A DNA stretch of 64,000 bases from Affinundibacterium macrobrachii (lineage in GTDB: Bacteria > Pseudomonadota > Gammaproteobacteria > Burkholderiales > Burkholderiaceae_D), in NCBI RefSeq assembly GCF_014652415.1, contig NZ_BMYT01000001.1, positions 987,352 to 1,051,351 of the forward strand, given 5' to 3'. Numbering within the stretch: the stretch's first letter is position 1; each line of letters opens with the position of its first letter. The notes below the pieces were generated by a model that had not been told where the DNA came from, did not search any database, and saw nothing but the letters and a program-made list of their open reading frames with translations. Below are positions 49,379 through 58,236 of the stretch, one piece after another. The translations under genes were made by a program, and so were the position numbers.

Positions 49379-49825
49379 TTACTTTGCGTTTGCTGTTGCT
49401 TGCGCGGCGAAAGTAACTTTCGATAATCCGGCAATTCGCGCTGCTTCTAAAACATCAATCACTGATTGGTGACTGCTTGCGCGATCCGCGTTAATAATAA
49501 CAACGGGATCAATCGGGTTGGCTTTTCCCGCATTTAAACTATCAGCAGCCTTTTTTAAATCATTTGCCAGCGTTGCCGCATCTAAAAAACTAACGACTTC
49601 ACTATTGATTTTATAGCGACCTTGCGCATCAATCCCAATTTCAATTTGACTTGGTTTATCTTCTGCTTTTTCTGCATCCGCTGTCGGCAATGTGATTTGC
49701 AATTCGGTAAAACGGCTATACGTCGTCGTCACCATCAAAAAAATCAAAATCACCAACAAAACGTCGATAAAGGGAATCAAATTAATTTCTGGATCTTCTT
49801 TGCCCCGTCCTTTGCGAAAATTCAT
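49379..49825 (-). CDS. exbD: ExbD/TolR family energy-transducing protein
   Basis: A 148-aa protein: a short basic cytoplasmic N-terminus (MNFRKGRGKEDPEINLIPFID), one membrane helix with the proton-relay Asp in 'FIDVLLVILIFLMV', and a periplasmic domain ending '…VTFAAQATANAK'. ATG 49825 lies 4 bp after exbB. It forms a proton-driven stator with ExbB. No tonB or tolA is adjacent. Confidence 0.93.
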   Translation of the reverse strand: MNFRKGRGKEDPEINLIPFIDVLLVILIFLMVTTTYSRFTELQITLPTADAEKAEDKPSQIEIGIDAQGRYKINSEVVSFLDAATLANDLKKAADSLNAGKANPIDPVVIINADRASSHQSVIDVLEAARIAGLSKVTFAAQATANAK

Positions 49826-49829
49826 ACGA

Positions 49830-50435
49830 CTACTTTCTCGTGCTGTGGACGATATCAACAAACTTCACTGCTTGCTGCTCCATTTCAATCACAAATCCAT
49901 CAATCAATGCACGGAAATGGCGATAAAAGAGCAAGGCCGGCATCGCGATAAAAATACCAAAGCCAGTGTTGTATAAAGCGACCGAGATACCGTGTGCTAA
50001 TTGAGCAGGATTCGCGCCAGAAGCGTTTTGCGAACCAAAAATTTCGATCATACCAACAACCGTGCCGAACAAACCCATCAATGGTGCTAGTGAGGCAATG
50101 GTACCTAGCGTCGTTAAGAACTTCTCAAGATCATGCGCTACTGCACTACCCGCTTCCTCAATCGATTCCTTCATGACTTCGCGCGGTGCATGTACATTAC
50201 GCAAACCAGCTGCTAGAACACGACCGAGCGGCGAATTGATCGCTAGCTGATCAATCACTTCTTGTTTAATTTTCCCACTTTGGTAAACCCTGATTACTTC
50301 CTCTAGCAGAGTCTTAGGCAATATCCTTTGTCTTCTTAAAGACAAGCTACGCTCAATAATCAAAGCCAATGCGACAATCGATGCCACTAACAAAAAATAG
50401 ATCGGCCAACCAGCCGCCTGAATGATTGCGAACAA
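49830..50435 (-). CDS. exbB: ExbB/TolQ/MotA family proton channel subunit
   Basis: A 201-aa three-helix protein. Helix 1 is 'AAGWPIYFLLVASIVALALIIER', and helices 2 and 3 include 'LGTIASLAPLMGLFGTVVGMIEIF' and 'ISVALYNTGFGIFIAMPALLFY' with the conserved Thr/Pro residues. It pairs with ExbD directly downstream. Its upstream region is the long DnaA-box-rich gap. It could serve TonB or a related transporter. Confidence 0.93.
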   Translation of the reverse strand: MFAIIQAAGWPIYFLLVASIVALALIIERSLSLRRQRILPKTLLEEVIRVYQSGKIKQEVIDQLAINSPLGRVLAAGLRNVHAPREVMKESIEEAGSAVAHDLEKFLTTLGTIASLAPLMGLFGTVVGMIEIFGSQNASGANPAQLAHGISVALYNTGFGIFIAMPALLFYRHFRALIDGFVIEMEQQAVKFVDIVHSTRK

Positions 50436-51348
50436 ATGAAACTCCTTGCGAGAAAATCTAATTAAGTCTTGGTAATGACGAATAAATACTTAGCCCGCAA
50501 TGTATCGTGTTGTTCGACGCTGGGCAAGTACGTGCACAGGATTATTTTTTGTTACATTCAACTTCTGCACATCCCATAATTTAATCACTAATCAAATAAT
50601 TAAGTTCAAGCTTATTCACAGAAACTGTGCGCAAGATTGTGGATATCCTTTGGGCTAAATACTAAGCTATTGATTTAAAAAGAATTTAATTAGGCGCTTC
50701 TAAATTGAGCAGCAGCGACAAATCAACAATTCGCTGCTAAATAGTTGAACAAATAATTGTTCTTAACAAGCATCGAAGTTCTACACACAAACTGTGGAAA
50801 ACTTTGTGAACAAGCACTTCACATCAAGCTAAATCGTTGATTTATATAATTTAAATATCTCTGCAAAAATTTTGAGCAAACAGTATTCAAAAGAAACTAT
50901 CCGCAATTTAATGATATTTTTAGCTATTTATTTTGAATATTTAGCCCATTTTCAGTGGATAAAGCAGAAGTTCTACACACAAAATGTGGATATCTTTGTG
51001 AACAAGCCGGGCACATGATACTAAGTCACTGATTTTATGGAACTTTATTACCCTGCCGCAAAAAAAGGCAGTGAGACATTCTGTTGCCACATAGAATTCT
51101 TTGTAAAAGACAAGAATTTTCCTGTGGATAACTTTGTGCATAAGCACAAAAAATTTTCTTATGCGAATCAAAAGTTCTTGATGAATTCTAGAAATAAAAC
51201 ATTTGAAGCTTAAAGTTAAAGTAATTAATCATTTTAAATTCAAAGACTTACAAGCATCATCTAAAATTTTTTTGACAGTAAAGATCGCACATGACATGCT
51301 TGCGCCTTCTTTTTCAAATCTGTGGACAGCTTTCTCAGCATAAGGCTT
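50436..51348. other. AT-rich non-coding gap with DnaA-box-like repeat cluster
   Basis: A 913-bp gap with no credible gene. Within 50612-51131 are at least six sites matching the DnaA box TTATCCACA at 8 of 9 or better: 50612-50620, 50638-50646, 50793-50801, 50954-50962, 50985-50993 and a perfect 51123-51131. Two blocks, 50776-50844 and 50968-51037, are imperfect direct repeats (3 mismatches in the first 40 bases); 50637-50676 and 51119-51150 are partial copies. The 50845-50950 stretch is especially AT-rich. Confidence 0.7.
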
Positions 51349-52740
51349 ATGGCATCAACATTTTCATCGCAAAACCCGCAAAAATCCGAGTCTGTTATTA
51401 CAGTTTCGGCCTTAAACCAAGCAGTTGCGCAACTATTGGAGCGAAACTTCGCATTGACGTGGGTTTCCGGCGAAATTTCTAACTTTACCCGCGCTGCTTC
51501 AGGCCATTGGTATTTCACATTGAAGGACAGTGCTGCGCAAGTACGGGCGGTGATGTTTCGTGGCAGAGCACAATATGCCAATTTCATGCCACGTGAAGGC
51601 GATAAAGTAGAAGTCAGAGCCTTGGCTGGTCTATACGCGCCGCGCGGTGACTATCAAATTAACGTTGAAGCCATCAGGCGTGCTGGCGTTGGCAATTTGT
51701 ACGAGGCATTTTTACAACTCAAAGCGAAGTTGGCTGCCGAAGGTTTATTCGACCAAGAACAAAAAAAGACAATCCCCAATTTTGTACGACGGATCGGTAT
51801 CGTTACCAGCCCCAATGCTGCTGCATTACGCGATGTGTTGACCGCCCTGCAAAGACGAGTACCTCATATTGAAGTCGTTATTTATCCCTGTCCGGTGCAA
51901 GGTGAAGGTGCAGCTGCAAAGATTGCTCAAATGATTGCGCTAGCTGAAGCCGAGAATCGATGTGAGCTTTTAATCGTATGTCGGGGCGGAGGTAGCATTG
52001 AAGATTTATGGGCCTTCAACGAAGAGATTTTGGCACGCACAATCGCTCATTGCACACTGCCTGTCATTTGTGGCGTCGGTCATGAAACCGACTTTACCAT
52101 TGCTGATTTTGTCGCCGATTTACGTGCCCCAACGCCAACTGCGGCGGCGGAAATGGCAGCACGACCACGTGCCGATTGGCTAGCGATCTTGGCGCAATGG
52201 CAATCCGACATGCAGCGACAAATGCGTCGTCAACTTGATTATCATGCGCAAAATCTAGACTGGTTGAGTCAACGCTTACAAAGCCCAAGTGCAACATTGG
52301 CATCAAAACGTCAACAAATTCAGCATTGTGCGCAAAGCTTGCGGTTTGCCGTGTTCAAGCCCATTCAAACGGCACAAAATCGATTATTACACTTGGAAAA
52401 AAGGTTGGCGCAGCAACGGCCGAATACACAAGCATTTCAGAACAGGCTTAGCTACCAACAAATGCAAATGCGCACCACGATGCGTCATCGACTGCAAAGG
52501 CAGCAGGCTCAATTAAGCAGCCTACAAGACAAACTAGAAATGCTCAATCCGCAGCGCACCTTGGAACGTGGTTATGTCATTTTGCAGCAAGCCGATGGTC
52601 AAGTCATTCGTAATGCGCAGCAAATTCAAGCTGGCGATTTCCTAAGTCTACGCACCGCAGCGGATAGCAGCGAACTTCAAATTGCTGCTATCAATACAAA
52701 AAAGAAACCCGCAACAAAAAAACCGAAATCAAAGGAGTAG
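51349..52740 (+). CDS. xseA: Exodeoxyribonuclease VII large subunit
   Basis: A 463-aa subunit of the ssDNA exonuclease. The N-terminal OB fold includes '[23 protein letters not shown]'; the catalytic region has '[13 protein letters not shown]', '[14 protein letters not shown]' and '[28 protein letters not shown]'; long coiled coils follow to the Lys-rich end (…[12 protein letters not shown]). ATG 51349 is chosen over GTG 51322; the Shine-Dalgarno TAAGG is unusually close (3 bp) to the ATG, so the GTG remains possible. xseB is not adjacent. Confidence 0.95.
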   Translation: MASTFSSQNPQKSESVITVSALNQAVAQLLERNFALTWVSGEISNFTRAASGHWYFTLKDSAAQVRAVMFRGRAQYANFMPREGDKVEVRALAGLYAPRGDYQINVEAIRRAGVGNLYEAFLQLKAKLAAEGLFDQEQKKTIPNFVRRIGIVTSPNAAALRDVLTALQRRVPHIEVVIYPCPVQGEGAAAKIAQMIALAEAENRCELLIVCRGGGSIEDLWAFNEEILARTIAHCTLPVICGVGHETDFTIADFVADLRAPTPTAAAEMAARPRADWLAILAQWQSDMQRQMRRQLDYHAQNLDWLSQRLQSPSATLASKRQQIQHCAQSLRFAVFKPIQTAQNRLLHLEKRLAQQRPNTQAFQNRLSYQQMQMRTTMRHRLQRQQAQLSSLQDKLEMLNPQRTLERGYVILQQADGQVIRNAQQIQAGDFLSLRTAADSSELQIAAINTKKKPATKKPKSKE

Positions 52741-52871
52741 CTGCAAGCAATCAGACAAAAGCTTACAATGCTGCTTTTGGAGCTTGCTGCTTCTAGAATA
52801 AAAAGCGGACCTTGCACTAATTTTTTACATTATTTTTTTGCATCATTTCGACTAATCAAAAAGGAACTGCC

Positions 52872-53450
52872 ATGGAACATACTTTGCCAGCTTTACCATA
52901 TGCCATCGACGCTTTGGCTCCACACATTTCTCAAGAAACTCTGGAATACCATTATGGTAAGCACCATCAAACTTATGTGACCAATTTGAACAATCTGATC
53001 AAAGGTACTGAGTTTGAAAATTCCACATTAGAAGAAATCGTAAAAAAGTCTTCTGGCGGCGTATTCAATAACGCAGCACAAATTTGGAACCATACTTTCT
53101 ATTGGAATGGCTTAAAACCAAATGGTGGCGGCACTCCAAGTGGCGCATTAGCGGATGCAATCAACGCGAAATGGGGTTCATTTGATGCGTTTAAAGAAGC
53201 GTTCACAAAATCTTGCGTTGGTAACTTTGGTTCTAGCTGGACTTGGTTGGTCAAGAAAGCCGACGGCACTTTGGATATCGTCAACACATCCAATGCAGCA
53301 ACGCCATTAACAACCACAGACAAGCCTTTGATTACTTGCGATTTGTGGGAACATGCTTACTACATCGATTACCGCAATGCACGTCCAAAATATTTGGAAG
53401 CATTCTGGGCATTAGCAAACTGGGATTTTGCGGCAGCAAATTTCGCCTAA
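52872..53450 (+). CDS. sodB: Iron superoxide dismutase
   Basis: A 192-aa Fe/Mn-SOD. Metal ligands are His in '[11 protein letters not shown]', His in 'IWNHTFYWN', and Asp/His in '[13 protein letters not shown]'. The sequence '[13 protein letters not shown]' and overall length fit the Fe type. AAGGA lies 8 bp before the ATG. It follows xseA by 131 bp, a conserved betaproteobacterial neighbour. A candidate -10 TAGAAT is at 52794-52799 without a good -35. Confidence 0.96.
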   Translation: MEHTLPALPYAIDALAPHISQETLEYHYGKHHQTYVTNLNNLIKGTEFENSTLEEIVKKSSGGVFNNAAQIWNHTFYWNGLKPNGGGTPSGALADAINAKWGSFDAFKEAFTKSCVGNFGSSWTWLVKKADGTLDIVNTSNAATPLTTTDKPLITCDLWEHAYYIDYRNARPKYLEAFWALANWDFAAANFA

Positions 53451-53474
53451 TTGTTTTAGATTGTAGATTGAATC

Positions 53475-53509
53475 AAGCCTGCGAGTTGAACAAACTCGCA
53501 GGCTTTTTC
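53475..53509 (+). terminator. Intrinsic terminator of sodB
   Basis: AAGCCTGCGAGTT-GAACA-AACTCGCAGGCTT followed by TTT. Confidence 0.92.
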
Positions 53510-53572
53510 TATGGGTCAGGAACTTAAATACACTTTATCTGACTAAGTTATTTTTATACATTCATTCTAGTT

Positions 53573-54496
53573 ATGCATACATTTACATCTGTTCGCGTTG
53601 CTCTAAGTCTGCTTGCCCTACTCGCTAGCAATGCCAGCATGGCACAATCAAAGCAATCTCAAGTCATGCAAGATGTGCAGTATCTCGCAAGTGAGAGGAT
53701 GCAAGGGCGCGAAATCGGTAGCGCTGGCAATGCCTTGGCGCGCGAATACATACTTAAACGCATCTCAGAGCTAGGTTTAATACCTTGCGGCGAAACTTAT
53801 GTACACGAATTCAAAGTGAGCGGTTTAAAGCAAGCGGCACAAGGACGCAATATTTTGGCGTGTCAGTACACGAAAGAAAATCCTGCTGCCAAATATCTGG
53901 TGGTATCCGCCCACTATGACCATATTGGCGTCAACAATAACAAGATCTACTTTGGTGCAGACGATAATGCCTCAGGCGTGGCGGGCGTACTAGCCGTTGC
54001 TGAAAGCTTGAAAGACAGCGCAACCCGACATCATATTGTCTATGCATTTTTTGATGGTGAAGAACGCGGCTTATTGGGAGCGCATGCCTTCGTCAAACAA
54101 GGGCCAATTCCGCGCCAAAACATTGCGGCCAATCTCAATTTCGACATGATCGCGCGTGGTGATAAGAAAGAATTATTTATTAGTGGCACTTACCACAATC
54201 CAAGTTTCAAACCATTATTAGAAAATCTGAATACCAGCAGCGACATCAAGGTACTGTTTGATCATGATCGCCCTGAACAAGGCAGCAATGACTGGACCTC
54301 ACAATCTGATCATTACGCGTTTTTTAAAGCAGGTATTCCGCATCTCTACTTCGGTGTTGAAGATCATGCGGATTACCACAAACCAACCGACACTTTCGAG
54401 AAAATCAATCCACAATTTTTTCATGCATGCATCGCTTTTTTACAAAATGCAGTGAAACGAATTGATCAAGAATTTCTACGTAAAGACAAAGCTTAA
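53573..54496 (+). CDS. Exported M28 family zinc peptidase
   Basis: A 307-aa protein with a signal peptide (residues 1-~24, '…LLASNASMA-Q') and an M28 aminopeptidase fold. Zinc ligand motifs are 'VVSAHYDHIG', 'FGADDNASGVAGVLAV', 'FFDGEERGLLGAHAF' (catalytic Glu), 'NFDMIAR' and 'QSDHYAFFKAGIPHLYFGVEDHADYHKPTDT' with the last His. The set is complete, so it is expected to be an active periplasmic or secreted aminopeptidase. Confidence 0.92.
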   Translation: MHTFTSVRVALSLLALLASNASMAQSKQSQVMQDVQYLASERMQGREIGSAGNALAREYILKRISELGLIPCGETYVHEFKVSGLKQAAQGRNILACQYTKENPAAKYLVVSAHYDHIGVNNNKIYFGADDNASGVAGVLAVAESLKDSATRHHIVYAFFDGEERGLLGAHAFVKQGPIPRQNIAANLNFDMIARGDKKELFISGTYHNPSFKPLLENLNTSSDIKVLFDHDRPEQGSNDWTSQSDHYAFFKAGIPHLYFGVEDHADYHKPTDTFEKINPQFFHACIAFLQNAVKRIDQEFLRKDKA

Positions 54497-54523
54497 TTAA
54501 TAAAATTTGCCACAAACAATTCA

Positions 54524-54562
54524 AAAAAAAATGGCTGCAGTTCAATCTGCAGCCATTTTTTT
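54524..54562. terminator. Bidirectional terminator, M28 peptidase / ABC permease
   Basis: AAAATGGCTGCAG-TTCAAT-CTGCAGCCATTTT with long A and T runs. Confidence 0.92.
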
Positions 54563-54599
54563 ATCCAGCAATAAAGCAATAATTTTTTAATGTGTCATA

Positions 54600-55772
54600 T
54601 TAATGGTGCTTCACCGGAAACAAGAAAGTCTCCAATAATTGCTTCCAACTCGGTTCTTTTCCGTACATGCGAATACCCAAAGTAAACACGCGCGTCGCCG
54701 CTGACTTAAACCACCACAAACAAGCAAGCAACAAACCAACTGATAAACCCCACTGCCACATTGGAACATCCGTATGTGCCATACGCAAAGGCATCGCCGC
54801 AAATGAAGTTAAAGGGAAGACACTCAACACTTGCATCATCATTCCCTCCGCATTGTCAATCCCACTGTAGGCCAAGCCAACTGGCAAGGCAGGCAAGAAC
54901 ATCATAATGCTGCGACTTGAGTGATTTGGATCATCAATCGTCGCAGCAAATGCAGCCATGAAACTGTTCACCAATAACAAGCCCAAAACCACAAACAAGA
55001 GCGTACTGAACAACTGAAACACGCTTACAGGAAGGCTGATATCTGGCTTACCTGCTATCACGGCAGCACCTTGAATAAAGGCGAAAAAAATCAAACCATA
55101 AGTGAGCATCGTCTTTAGACAAAACAAAGAGATACCAAGAATTTTTCCTTGTATCCACTGCGATGGCGTGATCAGAGTCAGTAATTGTTCAGTGACACGA
55201 TTTTGTTTCTCACTAGTGATTCCTGTGAATAAATAACCAAAGCCAGAAAAAATTCCCATCATCAAAAGAAATAACACGGCACTACTTAAAATCGCACGTC
55301 CTTTCTCATCTTTATCATCCTTTTCTGGTTTCAACATCACTGTTTTTATTTCTGGTAACTGAGTAATTTGTTGTCGCTGTTCTGTACTTAACGGCAATTG
55401 TGCGATTTGTCGCTCTTGCTGCCAGCTCTGTAAATTCGATTTCAACTTCGCTTGCCAACTTGCTTTTTCTTTTAAGGTTAATTTGACTTGCGCATCTTCA
55501 ATCTCAATCACCGCATGCCAAGTTTCTCCAACATTCTTTAACACTTCGTCACGCGTAGTCGGACTAACTTCACTGAATTGAAACCCTTCGAGTTTCGGCA
55601 AAGGACTGACACCGATCACCGCTACTTGATAATCTTTATCCAGTAGACCTTTGACATGCGGCCACACAAAAGAAAAGCCCATGCCGACTAACAATAAGGC
55701 GATAGAAATAATTTCTTGCTTCCATTTGAAATAGCGTTTGAATTCAAACACCGCAATATTCCAAGTATTCAT
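54600..55772 (-). CDS. ABC-2 type transporter permease (NatB-like)
   Basis: A 390-aa permease: N-terminal helix (~20-40), a large extracytoplasmic domain (~45-170), then five to six helices (~175-385). The layout matches NatB/ABC2_membrane_3 exporters. It partners the ATPase gene upstream, whose stop it overlaps by 4 bp (55769-55772). The substrate is unknown; Na+ efflux by NatAB is the best-known example. Confidence 0.9.
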   Translation of the reverse strand: MNTWNIAVFEFKRYFKWKQEIISIALLLVGMGFSFVWPHVKGLLDKDYQVAVIGVSPLPKLEGFQFSEVSPTTRDEVLKNVGETWHAVIEIEDAQVKLTLKEKASWQAKLKSNLQSWQQERQIAQLPLSTEQRQQITQLPEIKTVMLKPEKDDKDEKGRAILSSAVLFLLMMGIFSGFGYLFTGITSEKQNRVTEQLLTLITPSQWIQGKILGISLFCLKTMLTYGLIFFAFIQGAAVIAGKPDISLPVSVFQLFSTLLFVVLGLLLVNSFMAAFAATIDDPNHSSRSIMMFLPALPVGLAYSGIDNAEGMMMQVLSVFPLTSFAAMPLRMAHTDVPMWQWGLSVGLLLACLWWFKSAATRVFTLGIRMYGKEPSWKQLLETFLFPVKHH

Positions 55773-56731
55773 ATTGTAGTTTCCTCACTCGTCGTCGCTG
55801 ATGCCACTTGTTGTCCATTATGATTTTGCACTGCGGTTAAATACAGATCATGCAAACTAGGTTGAATACGACCAAAATCATCTAACTCACCAAGCGCCAT
55901 CACCTGCTGTAGTAACTGGTTCACACTCGCGCCTTCATGCAATTGCACCACGAATTGTGTCGCTGATTTGACTTCGACTTTCTTCACAGCTGGGCATACC
56001 GCAATCGCATCGCTGGCGACTGCCGATGCAAAACTCAGTTGATAAAATTTTTCTGGACTTAACTGTGCAATTACTTCACTCAAGCTACCCAAGGCAACTT
56101 GCTGACCTTTATTCAGCAATAGCATCGCGTCAGCTAGGCGCTCTACCAAAGCCATTTGATGTGCACTTAACAAAATCGTCGTTCCGCTTTGCTTGAGTTC
56201 ATTTAGGATACTTAGAACATGCTCTTGATTAATCGGATCTAAACCAGAAAATGGTTCATCCAAAATCAGTAATTGTGGACGATGGATCAAGCAACTAATC
56301 AACTGTACCTTTTGCTGATTACCCTTGGATAATTTACTCAGATTATCTTTCACCTTATCCATCAAGTCGAAACGCGGTAACCAGGTCGCCAATTGTTCTT
56401 GAATCTGTTCTTTACTTAATCCGCGCAATTTGCCGATGTAGCTTAAATTTTCTGTTACCGTTTTATCGGGATATAAGCCACGATCTTCTGGTAGGTAACC
56501 GAAACTGGTTTCTGGGATTTTTGGGATTTGTTGGCCATTCGAAAAAATTCGAATCTCGCCCACGTCAGCCATCGTTAGACCAACCAGCATCCGGATTAAG
56601 GAAGATTTACCTGCGCCATTTGGACCGAGTAAAGCAAATATTTGTCCAGGCTCTACTTTAAAGCTCAAAGAATGCACGGCTTTGACTGTGCTATAAGTTT
56701 TCTCTACCTGATTCAGCTCGATACCTATCAT
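55769..56731 (-). CDS. ABC transporter ATP-binding protein (NatA-like)
   Basis: A 320-aa ATPase. Walker A 'LLGPNGAGKSSLIRML', Q-loop in 'FGYLPEDRGLYP', signature 'LSKGNQQKVQL', Walker B 'LLILDEPFSGLDPIN' and the switch His in 'LLSAHQM'. A C-terminal ~90-residue extension is typical of ABC-2 exporter ATPases. It forms a two-gene exporter operon with the permease. Confidence 0.94.
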   Translation of the reverse strand: MIGIELNQVEKTYSTVKAVHSLSFKVEPGQIFALLGPNGAGKSSLIRMLVGLTMADVGEIRIFSNGQQIPKIPETSFGYLPEDRGLYPDKTVTENLSYIGKLRGLSKEQIQEQLATWLPRFDLMDKVKDNLSKLSKGNQQKVQLISCLIHRPQLLILDEPFSGLDPINQEHVLSILNELKQSGTTILLSAHQMALVERLADAMLLLNKGQQVALGSLSEVIAQLSPEKFYQLSFASAVASDAIAVCPAVKKVEVKSATQFVVQLHEGASVNQLLQQVMALGELDDFGRIQPSLHDLYLTAVQNHNGQQVASATTSEETTI

Positions 56732-56875
56732 TTTATCTCCTGTTAAAACGTCAAGTTAGGCGCCTTCATTCGAAAATTCACAATAAACGTACTGTATTTG
56801 ATTTAACTACCAATACAAACGCACATGCGACAAACGACGAGAAACATTTAATGAAATACGATTATTCCGCAATAA

Positions 56876-56907
56876 AAAAGGCGGTAGGTGCCAACACCTT
56901 CCGCCTT
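56876..56907 (-). terminator. Terminator of the DUF808 gene
   Basis: AAGGCGG(T)AGGTG-CCAA-CACCT(T)CCGCCTT with one internal mismatch and a T-run on the minus strand. Confidence 0.82.
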
Positions 56908-56927
56908 CTAGGTTGGTTCTAAGCGTA

Positions 56928-57875
56928 TTAGGTTTTCTTTTTAAATACGCGTTGAAAACCTGTGACACCCAACAACACAAATGCACCAGCAATCATACCA
57001 AACACGGCATCAATCAAACTCGGTACAATGGCTTGCAATACAGCGCCAACCCAAGCAATCGTGCCAGCACTTTGTGCAACTTGCATAGAGAACTCACTCA
57101 CAGCATGCACACCATGTGACAGAATACCGCCACCAACCAAAAACATCGCTGCTGTACCAATCACGGTTAAGGCCTTCATCAAGCGTGGCGCGAAAGCGAC
57201 CAAACCATTACCAAGTTGACGTTGAACGCGGCGCAACCAAGATGGATCTTGATTGCGTTGCAGGTAGAATCCCATATCATCCAATTTGACAATCAAAGCA
57301 ACAAAGCCATATACACCGACAGTCATAATTAAACTAACGCCAACCAAAACAGCCACGCGAGTAGCAAACAAAGAAGCCGCAACGGTACCCAGAGTGATGA
57401 TGATGATTTCACCGCTAAGAACAAAATCAGTGCGAATCGCGCCTTTGATCTTATCTTTTTCGAACTTCACCATATCAACTTCTTCGTGGCTGATTGCATC
57501 AATCAACTCACGATGATGGGCTTCGTCCTCCGCCTCATTGTGTAAAAATTTGTGTGCTAATTTTTCGACACCTTCAAAACATAAGTAGGCACCGCCAATC
57601 ATTAGCAAGGGGGTGATTGACCAAGGGGCTAATGCGCTTAACAGCAAAGCGAGTGGAACCAGAATCACCTTATTCATCAATGATCCCTTTGCCACCGCCC
57701 ACACCACCGGTAACTCGCGATCTGCGCGTACGCCACTGACCTGCTCTGCATTGAGCGCAAGGTCATCACCGAGTACGCCTGCGGTTTTCTTCGCTGCAAC
57801 TTTGGTCATCAATGCGACGTCATCTAGAACGGTCGCGATATCGTCGAGTAAGGTTAAAAGGCTAGCACCTGGCAT
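56928..57875 (-). CDS. yedI: DUF808 (YedI-type) inner-membrane protein
   Basis: A 315-aa protein starting 'MPGASLLTLLDDIATVLDDVALMTKVAAKKTAG', the DUF808 hallmark, with several hydrophobic helices (~78-110, ~170-200, ~235-310) and the soluble segment 'EDEAHHRELIDAISHEEVDM'. The family is widespread and uncharacterised. It stands alone between a terminator and a long upstream gap. Confidence 0.9.
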   Translation of the reverse strand: MPGASLLTLLDDIATVLDDVALMTKVAAKKTAGVLGDDLALNAEQVSGVRADRELPVVWAVAKGSLMNKVILVPLALLLSALAPWSITPLLMIGGAYLCFEGVEKLAHKFLHNEAEDEAHHRELIDAISHEEVDMVKFEKDKIKGAIRTDFVLSGEIIIITLGTVAASLFATRVAVLVGVSLIMTVGVYGFVALIVKLDDMGFYLQRNQDPSWLRRVQRQLGNGLVAFAPRLMKALTVIGTAAMFLVGGGILSHGVHAVSEFSMQVAQSAGTIAWVGAVLQAIVPSLIDAVFGMIAGAFVLLGVTGFQRVFKKKT

Positions 57876-58236
57876 AAACGCTTTCTGTAATTAAGATAGT
57901 AAAAACCACGTTTGACCGTTGATAATTCAAACATCAAGGTCGTTCGCAAAATGAATTCAAAATTCTACTGTACGCAGCAATAATGTTCTAGCAATTCTGT
58001 TTGGTGAAATGCATTTAGAATAACCACAAAAAATTCTTGACCATTTCCACCACATGCCAATCAACTATTCAGGATTGAGCATTCTGTTCCACATCTATAG
58101 AGATATTGATTGGAACTTAGTCCCACGAATAAAGTCTATTCGTTCTAGAGTTGATGCATTTTGTCTGTGGCAAAATGCATCAACTAATCAATATCAAAAC
58201 AACACAACAAAAGTTTCACACCCAAGAGAGGATTCT
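57876..58236. other. Gap upstream of the S9 peptidase with a long perfect hairpin
   Basis: 361 bp without a gene. At 58149-58163 / 58171-58185 there is a perfect 15-bp inverted repeat (AGTTGATGCATTTTG and its complement) around a 7-nt loop, ending 51 bp before the peptidase ATG. It has no following T-run, so it is not a normal terminator. No clear promoter is seen. Confidence 0.65.

Noticed and set aside
50941-51171. 76-aa minus-strand ORF in the DnaA-box gap
   Set aside because: It is made of the direct repeats, lacks a Shine-Dalgarno and shows no domain features.
50436-51348. Chromosomal origin oriC
   Set aside because: The boxes are suggestive, but dnaA, dnaN, rpmH and gidA are absent, and the exbB-xseA neighbourhood is a normal non-origin locus in other Burkholderiales. 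Kept only as a DnaA-box cluster.
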